Notes under the pieces: model-generated
What the model was told of the DNA's origin: nothing
Database searches by the model: none
Seen by the model: the letters and a program-made list of their open reading frames with translations, nothing else
Shown: positions 36,076 through 49,090 of the stretch, piece after piece
Layout of the letters: every line of letters begins with the position of its first letter
How positions within the stretch are numbered: the stretch's first letter is position 1
NCBI GenBank assembly: GCA_951394405.1
Contig: OX596334.1
Location: forward strand, 4,340,001-4,404,000
DNA from: Coprinellus micaceus
Taxonomy: Eukaryota; Basidiomycota; Agaricomycetes; Agaricales; Psathyrellaceae
Direction of reading: 5' to 3'
Length of the DNA stretch: 64,000 nt
Translations under genes and position numbers: made by a program

Positions 36076-39000
36076 ATGACTTCCAACCCCGAAGTACCAC
36101 ACCGTCGCAAGAGGGATCGATTCTTCGCTGGTTTTCGGAAATTCCGTCGATCGCGCGACCCGTCTCCAGGATCGACGCAGGACAATGCCGAACCCCGACG
36201 AGCATCGAGCAGTGGGGACGACGAGCGTTCTCCAGAGTCTCGAGCTGAACATCTACAGCAAGGACAGAGACCTCATCCCTCTCCACCGTCGCAGGAACCC
36301 TCCTCCTCATCCAGTAGTACCGCTGCTTGCAGCTCGTCACCCTCCCCGTCGACCGGGGCAAGGCACGAGGCTGACCCCACATCGAAGATCCCGTCACCCA
36401 CCGGCGCGGACGAGCACTCCGACCTAGACGTTCAAGAGAGGGATCGGCCAGAGTTACGAACACCTACGATCCGTGTAGAAGATTACTCAAACCACCACCA
36501 TGGCGACACCTGTAAGTACTCTACCCATTCATTCCCGAGGCAGTTCCCGAACCGCGTTTCCAACAGACCATACTACCCATATCGTCCACGGTACCGCGAA
36601 CTTCGTCGGGAACGTTACAAATTCAAACTTTGGGGGAGGTTCAGGTGAAGAGATCAAATATCTTCGAATCGTATTCATTTGTAGTAATGCATTGAACAGT
36701 CATTGGGGATATCCATGCCGGAAAGATAGGTCAGTCTCCTCAGCCCGGAATCGGTGCGTTGGGTCGTCAATCCTCTGACGTTCTGACTAACGTGACTTCG
36801 ATAGACGCCCTTTTATGGGAAGGACTTCCAAGGCAACGGGATGTGAGCGGCCTCGAGAGCGACTCGTACCTGGAGGGCAGCCGCGAGGACGTCGTGGTCG
36901 ACATATTCGACTGGATTGAAGCTCCCAGCTCGGAGCTCGCAATGGTCATCTACGGACCCGCAGGATTGGGAAAATCCACGCTTGCTCGCCACCTCACCCA
37001 CCGACTCCACGCAGCCGGTCGTCTCGCTGCTTCCGTATCTCTCGGAGGCATACCCATCGAGTCTCGCGGGCCTGAGAGTGTTGTGAAGCTAATATCCAGG
37101 GAGATTGGGGAGAAGTATAAGGACGCCATCCCAGCCATTCTCTGCGCCATCCAGTCATGTAAAGGCGCACCGCTTAAGGATCACTTCAAAGCGCACCTCT
37201 GCGATCCTGTATGCTCCTTGAACCTTGCTCATCCCCTCGTCGTGCTCTTTGACGCCGTCGACGAATGGGGATCACACCGCGCCTTCATCGAAACGCTCCC
37301 CCATTTCGAATCATCATCGTCGTCCATCAAATTCATTCTTCTGGGTCGCTCGGATCCTCGAGCTCGAGGATTTGAGGATGATTCGATTCGCCTTTACCCG
37401 CTGCGACCTGTGTCGGCCGACGTCATGGAGCGGTACCTCAGGAAGGAGTTTGAACACGTACGCTGGGATAATGGCCAATGCCCACCGTCATGGCGTATCG
37501 CACAGCTAGCACAGCTCGTCAATGGACTCTTCATTTGGGCGACGGTTGTGTGCTCCCTCCTGCAGAAGAGGTTGAGCCGCTCCTCCCCCAACGACATCCT
37601 CAATTCCATTCTTGACGCTGGACGAGGCCTCGGGAACAATGGGCGATTGGCAACCCTGTACCACCAGGCTATCGTGTGGTTGTTTCCGGAGTCTGAAGAC
37701 CAAGAGCTCTTTCGGGAGTACCTGAGTGCAACACTTGCTCTTCAAGAGCCTCTGCCGCTGGACGATTTTTCAGGCCTGACAAATCTGCCCATTCGCGCAA
37801 TCATCAGCATCCAAGCCGACCTCAAGGCGCTGCAAATCAGGCAAGCCTGCGACGGCGACGAGATTATCATGGTTTACCCTGCTAGCCACCTTTTCCATTT
37901 GTCTTTCACGGAGTACGTGCAAAGTCCATCAACGCCGGCACACATCGCGTTCCATATCCCAGTCATCGACTCTCATTCACAGTTAGCCATATGCTGTCTC
38001 ACAGAACTCCCTCGTTTCCTCCTCAGCTCTCACAACCTCGACCCCGTCGACCTTTCCCACCAGCAGAAATATGCTGTGAGATACCTTGCCACACATATTC
38101 ACCTTGGAGGTCCATCGGTACGGCCAGGTTCGGCTGTTGAGTGGGAAGGGACAGAGCTACGCAACCTCCTTGTGCAGACTGACATCAAAGTACTGGTCCA
38201 GTGGAAGTCAGTTCTGGTCAGATTGGTTGAGCCTGGGTCAGTGGTAGGGGAGTTAGAGTACCCTGACAACGGGGCAGCATCGCTGTTTCGAGATGTTGCT
38301 GAGACCTTGGGCCACGGACCATTCCAGATCCCATACTTGGAGGTTGCAGTCCGTCTTCGACATTGGGATGTGGAGATTTGGAGTGCCCTCGGCTGGGCAT
38401 ACAACAGGGTGGCGCAAGAGAGCAGATCCATTGATCCGAGTGTAAAGGCTGTAGACATTCAGCAAATTGCTTTGGATGCTGCAGGTGAAAATGAGGGGCA
38501 CGATCGTGGGGAACTTCTCTTCGCCCTCGCAGTGTCCCTTGAAACTCGATTTCACGCAGCGGGGAATACCGAAGACCTAACCCACGCAATAGCGCTTCAT
38601 CGAGACGTTGTCTTGGAACACCCCCCGAGGCACAGAAAACATTCACGGTCTCTACGTAGTCTGGCTATTGCACTTTATGCTCGCTCCAACGTACCAGGGT
38701 TCCTTGCCGATGTGGATGAGGCAATTTCTCTGGAGAAGGAGCTACTAGCGCAATACCCACCTCAGCATCCGGACCGTACTGATGCTCTCAGGAACCTTGC
38801 CATCTCCCTCCACTTGCGTTTTGAAAGATCAGGGTCGATTCCCGACATTGACGAGGCAATTCGTCTGAAGCGAGAGGTGCTCGAGCGTCACCCACAGGGA
38901 CATCCAGACCATGCCAAGGCTCTCAGGAGCCTCGCCGTCTCCCTCCACCTGCGCTGTGAAAAAGCAGGGTCGATTCCCAACATCGACGAGGCGATTTGCC

Positions 39001-40124
39001 TGAAGCGAGAGGTGCTCGAGCATCGCCCACAGGGACATCCAGACCACGCCGACGCTCTCGGGGAACTCGCAAACTCCCTCTACCTGCGCTCCCAAAAGAC
39101 AGGGTCGATTCCCGACATCGACGAGGCGATTCGTCTGAAGCGGGAGGTGCTCGAGCATCGCCCACAGGGACATCCAGACCATGCCAAGGCTCTCAGGAAC
39201 CTTGCCGTCTCCCTCCACCTGCGCTGTGAAAAAGCAGGGTCGATTCCCAACATCGACGAGGCGGTTCGTCTGAAGCGGGAGGTGCTCGAGCATCGCCCAC
39301 AGGGACATCCAGACCATGTTGACGCCCTCAAGAGCCTCGCCGTCTCCCTCCACCTGCGCTCTCAAAAAGCAGGGTCAATTCCCGACATCGACGAGGCGAT
39401 TCGTCTGGAGCGGGAGGTGCTTGAGCATCGCCCACAGGGACATCCAGACCACGCCGACGCTCTCAGGAACCTCGCAAACTCCCTCTACCTGCGCTGCGAT
39501 AAGGCAGGATCGATTGCCGACATCGACGAGGCGATTCCCCTGTACAGGATGGTGCTTGATCATCGCCCGCAGGGACATCCAGACCATGCCGAGGCTCTCA
39601 GGAACCTCGCCGTCTCCCTCCACAAGCGCTCTGAGAAAACAGACTCGATTCCCGACATTGACGAGGCGATCCGTCTGAAGCGGGAGGTGCTCGAGCATCG
39701 CCCGCAGGGACATCCAGACCACGCCGACGCTCTCAGGAACCTCGCCATCTCCCTCCACACGCGCTCTGAGAGAACAGACTCGATTCCCGACATCGATGAG
39801 GCGATTCGTCTGAAGCGGGAGGTGCTCGAGCATCGCCCACAGGGACATCCGGACCATGTCGATGCTCTCAGGGGCCTTGCCCTCTCCCTTTGGTCCCGCT
39901 TCCACAAGATTGGGTCTGTTGACGATCTCGCTGAAACAATCCGTCTGGAGAGGGAAGTTCTCAAACTTCACCCACCTGGCCACAAAGAGCGTGCTGAATT
40001 CCTCGAGAATCTCACCATGTCCCTGCGTTCCCTTGCTGAGGAAACAGGGACCTCCTCTCCCAATGAAGAGGCGGATGATCTGGAGCGAGAGGCTAATGAA
40101 CTGCGCTCAAAATCCTCCGATTGA
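36076..40124 (+). CDS. NACHT-TPR NOD-like receptor, copy 2, intact
   Basis: Exons 36076-36511, 36567-36644 and 36805-40124 give 3834 bases (1277 aa); introns are phase 1. A further 30-base exon at 36700-36729 (VIGDIHAGKI) would fit phase and splice sites, making 1287 aa. N-terminus Arg/Lys-rich (HRRKRDRFFAGFRKFRRSRD), then a Ser/Pro-rich disordered region, VEDYSNHHHGDT, and exon 2 motif HIVHGTANFVGNVTN. NACHT: Walker A GPAGLGKST (about 222-230), Walker B LVVLFDAVDEW (about 316-326), FILLGRSDPR and VNGLFIWATVVCSLL. The C-terminal third is TPR-like repeats with a 45-residue period (IDEAIRLKREVLEHRPQG...), eight of them nearly identical. No CHAT or other C-terminal domain follows. Expected role: ligand-binding repeats sensing, NACHT oligomerising, N-terminus signalling (family knowledge). 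No stop or frameshift seen. Confidence 0.9.
36567..36644 (+). other. Symmetric cassette exon encoding the Gly/Asn/Val motif, NLR copy 2
   Basis: 78-base exon, phase 1 on both sides, encoding YHTTHIVHGTANFVGNVTN followed by SNFGGGSG. Intron 1 is 55 bases with GTAAGT and an AACAG acceptor. Confidence 0.8.
38843..39922 (+). repeat. Eight near-identical 135-base coding repeats (45-aa TPR-like units)
   Basis: The triplet series GACGAGG recurs at 38850, 38985, 39120, 39255, 39390, 39525, 39660 and 39795 (as GATGAGG at the last), exactly 135 bases apart. Unit consensus: IDEAIRLKREVLEHRPQGHP, then DHADALRNLANSLHLR and a short linker with GSIPD. Flanking units on both sides are much more diverged. 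Confidence 0.9.
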
Positions 40125-40647
40125 GCAACAGAGATACTCTCCCATCCACGTCCTTCCGGGGTCTCGTCGTCCCGCCATTCTTGTTCGAAACGGTCACCCC
40201 CTCATCGTCGCCGGCTTTGCCGGGCCTCCCTATCCAGTTGTACACATCGTCCGCCGTCTCGGGTTCCCGATAGTCCACTCTCCGGAACAAGTCGATGGTA
40301 TTTTCACATTTTCGTCTGACCCCTCTTCAAGCTTTGAGTTCACCAATGTATACTTGCGATTTTCTTTCGACCTTGCCTCGGTCTCTTTTTTTGTGTTCCT
40401 CCTGGCACTCCCTCCAGTATTGTTAGGTCACGTAGAACGAGGCTATTGTCATTCAAGAACATTACTAGATACCATGTCAAAACTCTCTTCTGTACAAACC
40501 CTATGCACGATCATGGTTCGCCTAGATATCCGGTACATGTATAGCTGCAACCACATACCAACTCGCTCATTCCACTCGACGCGGTTTATGCATGCACTCT
40601 CGTTAGATTTGGCCCGGATGCCTGTTCCTATATTGAGCTTGGTAGCG
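40125..40647. other. 3' flank of NLR copy 2
   Basis: No gene supported. No eL37 copy is visible here, unlike downstream of the other two NLR genes. Confidence 0.4.
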
Positions 40648-40986
40648 TCATGCACCATCTCTTCGCTGACGAACCCATTGAACTTCTCTCCCAGTCTCCC
40701 AGTGAGCGTCTCCTTGCGCGCCCAATAACCTCACTTCCGAGTGGAGGTCCCAATCCACCAAGAACCAGACCTTCCACCCCCCCTCCCCCGTCTCGGTATG
40801 CGCGACGATCGAGGGTATTACGACCAAGGGGTATGGTACCGCGTCCCGTGCCAACGTTGGGCTTCGACTCTTGAGCTTTTGGACGGCAGCCGGGTACAGG
40901 GAGGAGGAAGGGAGGCCGTTGATCTTGGACGGGACGCTTGAGGCAAGGCGGCGGAGCGTGGTGGGAGGAGCGTTCGAGCTCGCCAT
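40648..40986 (-). CDS. Possible small hypothetical protein
   Basis: A minus-strand frame from ATG at 40986 to a stop at 40648 gives 112 aa: MASSNAPPTTLRRLASSVPS..., with the stretches YPAAVQKLKSRSPTLARDAV, PLVVIPSIVAH and WKVWFLVDWDLHSEV. The frame stays open further upstream to about 41076, so the real start could be earlier or on another exon. Not recognised. The hydrophobic/aromatic composition is more protein-like than the competing frames, but there is no other support. Confidence 0.3.
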   Translation of the reverse strand: MASSNAPPTTLRRLASSVPSKINGLPSSSLYPAAVQKLKSRSPTLARDAVPYPLVVIPSIVAHTETGEGGWKVWFLVDWDLHSEVRLLGAQGDAHWETGREVQWVRQRRDGA

Positions 40987-41076
40987 GGAGTGGAGGGAGA
41001 AGAGGATGATGACGTTGATGGGAACGGTGGAGGAGAGGTCGATCAACGAGGGGGCTGTCGTTTGGCGAGTGGTCAA

Positions 41077-42821
41077 AGATACTGCTCGGTGAAGCAGTGG
41101 CGACGCAGCGAGGTCGAAATCGCGAGCTCGGTTGAGATCTTGCCAGTGTTGCTGGTGTGGAATGGTGCTTGGAGAATGCGGGTAGGCTACTCGCTAGACT
41201 CGGGATGATCTGGGGTCGCAGCGGGATCTGGAGAAGCCGGGGCTTCTCGTCGCCGTCTTGCTCCGCTCCATATTCGTCACTACTCATCCCTCTCGCACCT
41301 CGGCTCGCCCTTCGTGTGACCGCTGCTGACAATTGAAGATAGTGCCGTTGGTCGTTTATTGAGGCACCGGCAAGATGTGTGTTTCGCCCTGGTGTTGCTC
41401 GGGCGAAGGGGCTGGAGTGGGAGGGTGGACGGCACCGTGCATTCTGGAAAGCTTTAAGCTGGATGTCTGGTGGAATATACGCTTGTGCGGGTAGGTAGTG
41501 GCATGTGCAACGGACTTTGCACTGTGCCAAGATCAGTTGCGCTTGCGGCTAAGAAATAGAGGAACTTACCCAGGTCGCAGGCTCGATCGACTTCCTCAAT
41601 GCCTCTAGCAACGGGAAAGCGCTACCTTCGGCTCTCTCTCTCTTGTCGAGGTTGGTCGCTGTTCGGCTGGGGGGCCTGGGGGGAGGTGGACATTAAGCCG
41701 ATGTTTCGAAGAAGAGGAAGATGCGGAAGATAGAACAAGAGAGGGCAAGAGAACACACCATCCCTGTCATTGACAATCTAGACGAGATGCAGAGCTAGAA
41801 GCTCCGGAGGGCAACCAAAACTGCAGAGGGCATCGAGAGCTGATCCAGCTACGCAGGGCGTTCCCTCATACCAGCTTTCTGCTGAACCCTTCAAACCGGC
41901 GTAGGCGAGCGCTTCAGAGAGATGATGGTGGAGGAGGAAAGGCGCACCGCCGGCCATCAACATACAGTGGCTGAATGATCGGAAGCGCCCGTAACCCTAG
42001 AAGCCCCTTCGGCATTCAAGTTCTCCCCATTCGTTTGTCTTCAGTTATGCGTAGCACCCTAGTAAGAAATCGGTGTGCCGGATAGTCTGCGGTCTCACCT
42101 TTCCTCCGCCTCAGTCATAACAATGTGTCGTCCTGAAGTCAATAGGCGCCTGTACTTCCAATGTAACGGGAACACGGCCTCGCTTCCATTCCTTCAGTAG
42201 TATCACCATCGCTGCCTCCTTCACCTCGGGCTTTGAGTCAACTCTAGCTTCCCTTGGTGGGCAGCTGCCCCAGACAACACCCCCCAACATCCTGACACCC
42301 TCGTCGTGCTTCCCTTGTCATTCTCTCTTCGCGAACTCCGCTCCACGCAGTTTCCAACAAAGAAAATGGCGCCCTTTCGTGCTTGCGGGTTGGCTCGCTC
42401 ATTTGAGTGGTATTTTTTACGCTCAATCCTGTCTCAATTTGACTTGTATTGGTGTAGACTCCGATCACAGGGAATCGGCTCCCGGAAATGGGTGCGAAGC
42501 CTGGAGAATCGGGTCCGGGCACGGGCGCTTATTTCATATTGGGATCATCCTGCTGCCGGATCCGTGAGAACGCGCGGACTGTGTCTAATAGAAACCACGC
42601 GTGGACCTTGTTTCGACCTTATGGCAGCCTTGATCTTGCCAAATGTTCCACTGCCTACGTTAGAGTGCGTATTATTCCCATTGTACGTTTTACATCTGTG
42701 TACGCGTCAATATTCGCCTTCCATTGGCTCCGTAGCGTGGTCTCACTCTACACCCGCCTCCTAGACATGGTACCGTTCTTGACGCTTCCACAGTTTGTAT
42801 AGACACCTCCCTTCACAGTGC
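41077..42821. other. Intergenic, no supported gene
   Basis: Only short competing frames on both strands. No repeat landmark recognised. Confidence 0.35.
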
Positions 42822-43070
42822 TCAGGCTGCCTCACCGCCATCGACATCCCCCTCCGACGGCATCCCATTCCTCTCCACTATCTTCCCGACTCGCTCGTCC
42901 CTCAGGATGTACACATCGTCCTCGTCGATGATGGTGGAAGGCCTGCCGGTTCTCACCGCAAGCAGGATAGACTGCATCACCATCCTAGCCGCGAGAAACG
43001 GTGAGTAGGGCAAGGTCTCCCCGATGAGCGTCGGCCCCACAGAGCCGCTGCCGGCAAATTCATAGGGCAT
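42822..43070 (-). CDS. Possible small or partial hypothetical protein
   Basis: A minus-strand frame from ATG at 43070 (MPYEFAGSGSVGPTLIG) to a stop at 42822 gives 82 aa, containing LPYSPFLAARMVMQSILLAV and STIIDEDDVYILRDERVGKI. It reads like the C-terminal part of a real protein. No upstream exon could be fixed. Not recognised. Confidence 0.3.
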   Translation of the reverse strand: MPYEFAGSGSVGPTLIGETLPYSPFLAARMVMQSILLAVRTGRPSTIIDEDDVYILRDERVGKIVERNGMPSEGDVDGGEAA

Positions 43071-43299
43071 CGATCGCGGTGGACGGTTCCCCTGAGCCTC
43101 CAAGCGAGATAACGGGGGCGGACGGGGTCGTCATCTAGGGACCATCGTCATTCCCTCCGCGTTGCCAGTATCTAGCGATGTCGGCATCCTGGGTCGTTCC
43201 TGGGTCGAGAGGATGACCTATTTCTGGAACGAGGGGACGATGGAAGGTTGGAACCAACTTCCTCCTGGTGCGTAGGGAATATGAAAATCTCTTCACCTG

Positions 43300-44560
43300 A
43301 CGCCGTTGAGTTGACCTCGGTCCGTAATCCGATGGGAGGACGCGGTGGAGGGAGAAGGTGGAGGTGAATATTTGGGGACGGTGAGGGCGAGGCGACGAAG
43401 CTGGTATTGGATGGGGTCGATGTTTTGTGCTCGGGGTTCTAGACGGGCAACGACGTGTGTAAAGGCGGAAGTTGAGACCGGCGAAGGTTCGATTCACGTC
43501 CTGGGGGAGCAAGCGCAGTGACAGAAGGAGGGGTGATCGGGCGAGGAGCGAGGCAAGGTGGGGGATGGTGCTGGGGAGTCGAATAGTTAACTTGTTGGCA
43601 GACCAGCGTTGGAGGTGGTTTCGACGGATGTTGAAGGTGAAGCCTCGGGTGTTATCGCCGTGCTCCTGTCTTCATCCTTCTACAGATAAAGCCAGCTCCC
43701 TTCTCGTCGACGAAGTACCGAGGCTGAGCTTGGCGTGGCCGTTGCTGGGTTCCGAGGAAGACTCAAACGGGAGTCTATCTTGAGAGTCGGTCAGTTAGTT
43801 GGTTTCTGGCAGGAGCAAATGAGGAGAGATGAGTACACGCACCGCTGTAGATCCCAGCTCCGTACCCATTCGTCGATGCTGAAAGGTATCGGGTTCCCTC
43901 CCCAGGTCGTGGGGTACCAATGAGTGACGACTGTGTTCTCGTTTGCGTAGTGTTTCTGGAGTCGTCCTCCATCCGCACACGTTCTGGGTATCCAACCAAG
44001 GTGGCAGCGAGCCCTTCAACGGTCGAGGCTTTGGAACACACTGGGTGCCCGAGATAGGGGTCCTGCTCCGTCTGAGGTCTTCCGAACGAGCTTGAAGTCA
44101 GAGTGTCAGAAGGTAGTGGGCGCCATTGGGAGGAACGGATGATACCGAGATGCTGGGGTGCAGAAGCAGTATGGTGCAGATAAAAACAGGAGGTGAGGAG
44201 CTCGCGGCGAGGTTGTCTTGAATTCTTCGACGGGTGAATCCCTGGAGAGTAGGGGCATCGGGTGTGCTCTAATCTCGAGGTTGGGTCGCAAGGAAGGGAG
44301 AAGGGCGGATGGAGGCTTTGTTGAGATTCAGCGAACTCTAGGCTCGAGTCAACCAACGATAGGCGAAAGGGAGCAAAGATCAACTCACCTGGAAGGTCTC
44401 CTCGAACACACCCTCCACGGTTCAATCGAGGTCGTTCACGTTGGCGTAGGGCGACGGGTCAGCACTGCGCGGGAGAGGTTGGCGTTCGAGGGCTTTGCTT
44501 GTCGTCCGGGTTCAAACTTCACAGCGACCAACAAGTACACGGTTGTTCAGTCGTCCGCAC
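43300..44560. repeat. Spacer repeat block, diverged partial copy
   Basis: Shares spaced similarity with other blocks: GCGAGGCGACGAAGCTGGTA near 43387 resembles GCGAGGTGGCGAAACTGATA near 51339. CTCACCTGGAAGGTCTCC near 44384 resembles CTCACCTGGAGAAGAG near 33759. No intact gene. Confidence 0.45.
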
Positions 44561-44749
44561 GGACGGCTCCATTCCCAGCGGAGGAAAGAACCGGCGAGTG
44601 AGCGCAGGCTACCGGCTCAGTCTTGGATGGTCAGAACATCAGGGTCGATGTGGTGGTCGAGAGCCAAAGCCAAAGAATGGGCGTCTAGTTGTGGGAGCCT
44701 CGGCTGGCATCGGCATCTCCAAAAATGGAAGAGCCCCTGATAGCTCTCC

Positions 44750-47700
44750 CTTCAACTGCCATGAACACGACACAACGCAGGCGACTCAAATCCCGGATGC
44801 CGCTTCCACCACTGCTCCCTCCTCAGCTCAGTGCCCAATCAGAATATTTGGCCGGCATATGAGGATGAGAGGAAGGACTCGAGTCTGCTGGGATCTGGGT
44901 GAGTTGAATACTCCTCCCTCTCGTGGCTACGAGCCGTAGTCTCTTCCTTCCCACTCATGCAGCCCTTTCTAGAATAACCTCGGCACCTAGGCTTCGTCAA
45001 CGGCTCGCATACCCTGGAGAGGAAAGCCAGACTCGCAGCGCCGTGTCCTTCGAGTGGGCAAAGCCCCTCCTCCGGTCTCCATTCATTGCTGCGTCCTCCG
45101 CATTACTTCCAACACTCCTCCCCTTCGCAGACTTCCTCCCTCTGGCCTGCCGTTGAGAGCACGTTCGGCCTTCCGATACCTGCCCTACCCACTCAACATC
45201 CGCCACCGCGCTTTTCACCTCTTCATCGTGTCCACTTCGATGACGATTTATTGCCTCACTCCTCCGCATGACAAATTACGCCAAACCCACCCTCCACATC
45301 TAAATCCAAGATTCGACCCGCTACCCAGGTCTTCTCCGCCCATTCAAGCCCTCACTCCGCAGCACGAACCCATCTATAGGGGAGCGGACCTTCCACACTT
45401 TGCTTAAGTGCGGCTATCCTCTCAGAGCCTGTGGCACTGGTACGTATCCTCCTCTCCCCTCGCGCGTCACTTCGATCTCAAACTAATTCCAAGTGGATTC
45501 AGACGCTTGATTGACGACCCACCCAACCTTGCCATCTTCACTCCCGCCTCTCTGTGTCAACGACTAAGGCCACTCCACCCAACCTCCCGCCGAACAACCT
45601 CTCCCAACTTCTCGCCCTCGCGACACAGTCACCACTGGGTTATCCACCCACTTTCGTCCCCTTTCGCCTAGTCACCCCAACCCGTTCAAGAACAAGAACA
45701 CTCGAGCTCTACGATTCGCTCGCAATGGCGTTGCCCTCCCCTCCTGGTCTGCAACATCCCGGTTCTTTCACCATCCCCGATGTTTCGCCCTCGCACACCT
45801 CGAGTTCGAACATGGTCATCGCCTCCTCCCCGTTCTCAGCCCGGGTTATACGACGCTAGTGGTCGCCTCAATCCCGTGGATTCCGTTCAAGATGGGTGAC
45901 AAAATCCCCCAAACTTCGGTGCACCGATGGGGGAGAGGTCTCCGCCTCCTCACTTCACACCCTCCATCCGAGCTCGGATCCCCAAGTTCCAACCAGAAGG
46001 TCGTTCGAACAAGCCAGCATCGCCTCGGGCGTAGTCAAGCTGAGGGAGGGTGGCTTGGTACTGGCTTGGTATTCATCACAGCGGAGGCGACGATCAGGGA
46101 GGAACTCGAGACTCCCATGTCCTCCGGGCTCGGCGCGATAGTGGCGGCTGGTGGAGGGGAGCGAGAAGGGAAGGATAGGATAGCTCACGGCCAGGGTGTT
46201 GCTCGGGCACGCTTAGAAACGGGGCTGCCGTCCCCGCCCTGTACCCCAACACCCCTTCGAGGGTCAACATACCCGAGGGTATCTCACGGGACAAACGAGC
46301 AGTCATGCCAAAGAACAGATGAGGGAGGAGATAGACGCATTCAGGATGTGACAGGGGGAGGGGATCGTCAAAGGTGTCCTGGAGCTAGGAGAAGCTGGAT
46401 GGAATGGCGGGGACTGCAGCGAGATAGGGAAGGGAGGGGAGAAGAAAGGAGGTCGAGGCGTCGTAGAGAAGATGGGAGAGTTTCACTAGACCAATGACAG
46501 GAGCGTGGGGGAAGTGGTACTTTGGGAGGTGTGGTACGAGAGGAGGGTAGCGGAGGGCTTCGCTGCGATGCACGACCCAGAAGGATGGCGGGGTGGAAGG
46601 GGGCAGTCGGTGAAAGGAGAAAGCGGTCGTTGGATGCGTCTTAAAGCCAGGATGACCAGGATAGTGTGGAAGGAGCAACGGCAAGGTCAATCGAGGTGGC
46701 GAAAGAGAGAGACAAGCTCCGATATTCGAGGCTCAGGTTTCCATCGTCTTTGAGCAGTACAGAGTGGTCGCGGTCAAGGGCAAAAATGGATTTGTGGAAC
46801 TGGGTGGCTGGACGGCGGGTCGGCCATCATTCGTCGGTGGTCGATCATCGGCGGTCGAATAGGGAAACACCCCTGAACTCCGAGTCCATGCTCGGCGCGT
46901 CTTCAACGAATGCTCGTTCTTATTCACTGTGTCCGATGATCACCTTAGAAGACCTACCAATGGAAGCGAGGAAGACATGCGTCTGCGTAAAAGATAATGC
47001 GGGCATGGTTGCCTGGGGATAGAGAGGATCCATCACCCAAGCAGACGACGAGACGCTCGCCCAAGGTGAGTTTCCCTTCCTCGCTCTCTATTCCGTCCAT
47101 TCTTTCTCACCGAGCTGCGTTGCTTAGGGACCACAAAGTCGCTCGGGGAAAGGTATCTGAGTCAGCTTGCTATTCCGGCTCACAACGGAGAGTAAAGCTC
47201 GAGAACGGGCGATGCACGGGGGTTTGCGATGAAGCACATTCCTCTGCAGCAGTCTTCAGTCACCAGCGCCCTCCAGCCGCCATCGTTGTCGCCCTTGACA
47301 CTCCGTTAATTTATTTATGCTCGCAAGCGCTTGTGAGAAGGAGTCCTCACCCAAAGAAGCACTCCCCGGCCCTCGAATCTGGTAGTGAGTTCAAACGAAC
47401 ACACTGTTGCCTCGTTCGGCGTGAGTTTTCCACCTTTGACTTTGTGACCCCTTCTTTCTTTGCGCCCGCCTGGCTTACTTCCCCCCGCCCCTTCTATTAG
47501 GTTACCCTATGTCATTCTCATTGTATCTGCTATGCGTTCCTTGGATGTTCACTGACTGTATATCACAGCATCGTACATGTCCATTAGATAACTTCCTTTA
47601 CGAATCTACCCTACTTGCGAAGTCACAAATGGCGAGGAGATCTACTCGAATATATCGGTTTCCAGCCTATCCAAACGACTAACTCACGCATCATGGGGAG

Positions 47701-49090
47701 AGTAAACAGGAACGACGCTCACAGGGAGCGAAACGGCCTGGGTATGCTGCGCCATCCCAATCCTTTCCCTGCTATCCGTGACAACTCTCCTCTCCCTCTC
47801 CGGGGGCCCGGGGCAAGAAGTTGGATGGATGGATGGCGCTCTGGGCTACGTGCTCGATATTTAGGTCAGTCGGGGAGAACAGGGCCAAGTGAGGAGACCA
47901 TGTACTGCTGTGTTCGGACGAACGACGACGGTCGGTGCAGCGATCTTCTAGCTTCAATGGCGTGCTTGGATGAGGGTGGCTTTGGGGAGGCTGTTCCAAG
48001 TATCCGAGATCGTGGAACGCATAACAGTCGTAGGTAGTCTGCACCTCTCTTTCTGAACCATACGCGGCGAGCGAAAGTCGTGGAAAGCGGCATTGAGGCC
48101 TTACGAGGTGGCGAATGGATAAGTGGGCCCGGGTTGTTGAGGGGGGGCTGGGTGGCGAGTACCTCCCTCCTAGTGCGAAAGGTACAGGATGAATGGGGTG
48201 ATTGATAAAAACCAAGAAGATAACTGGGCTGAGCCGTTGGTGTCTGGGCCAGGTATTGATGTGATCGGCTGGGTAGCGGATAACGGAGTGTTGGTCGTCT
48301 CCTCAACGTCGCCGCCTTGACGGTGATACGAAGTGTGGGTTCTGCTCGACGGGAGAGATCTAACTGTCGTAGAGCTTCTCCCGATCCCAGATAATGCGCG
48401 ACCCCACCCTCGTCCCCAGCGATGTTCTTCGACCTGCAACCTCAGAATAGCATCGACCTCGAACCATGCAACGATCGCTAAGATTCTTCTCCTCGTTGGT
48501 GTGGGCGGTGCTGCCTCGACCTCGGCGTGGATAGTGATCCATCTAATGAGGTAAATGGAGTCAGTAAACGGATACGAGGTGAATCGAAAACCTGGGGGAG
48601 CGCTGGGGGAGCAAGACGAAAGAGAATAGGGCAAAGACGAGGGACGATAAAGTGAGGTGAGTCGATACGCACGATAGAGGCGGACCTGCCGTCTATGACG
48701 TTGAACTGCCGCACCCTTCTTTCAGTATCCATCTCCTCAAGGGGATGAGCCAGATGGGAGTCTCGAGGACGTGCAGAGATTCAGAAAGGCGAAGCTGGTT
48801 GCGTCCCGTTCAATGACAATTACTGAGAGGCAGGAGGTTCGAAAAGAGTCGTCGCCGTTGGAGAGGCCGATCCGCGCGAAGGGTAGGGGAAGTCGGTCAC
48901 CGGAGGCGAGAAGGAATGAAGGGATACTAACCTGGAGAAGAGAAAGAGTTTTCACGGGGGATGTCATTCCTCCATGCTCTTGTCCGGCCTTCAAGCTCAT
49001 GTGTGGACATTTGCGGGATGCACGCGGGAGAGAAACAGTGGGCCCGTATTTTTGGCGTGAGGAGGATGTTGTTCAACGACGTCGAGTGCT
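44750..49090. repeat. Spacer repeat block U3
   Basis: Landmarks in the same order as U1: TCTGGCCTGCCGTTGAGAGC (45148), AAAGCCAGGATGACC (46643), CATGCTCGGCGCGTCTTCAA (46887), GGAGTCAGTAAACGG (48550). A minus-strand frame near 46730-46800 (ALDRDHSVLLKDDGNLSLEY) has counterparts in U1 and U5, indicating an old coding sequence. Frames are broken throughout. Confidence 0.55.

Noticed and set aside
38829..39983. Long minus-strand frames opposite the TPR repeats of NLR copy 2
   Set aside because: Repetitive mirror of the 135-base coding repeats. The plus strand has the NACHT-TPR protein, so these are shadows.
40628..41530. Minus-strand 300-codon frame as one protein
   Set aside because: Pro/Ser/Arg-rich composition typical of an out-of-frame reading. 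A shorter frame inside (40648-40986) looks more protein-like.
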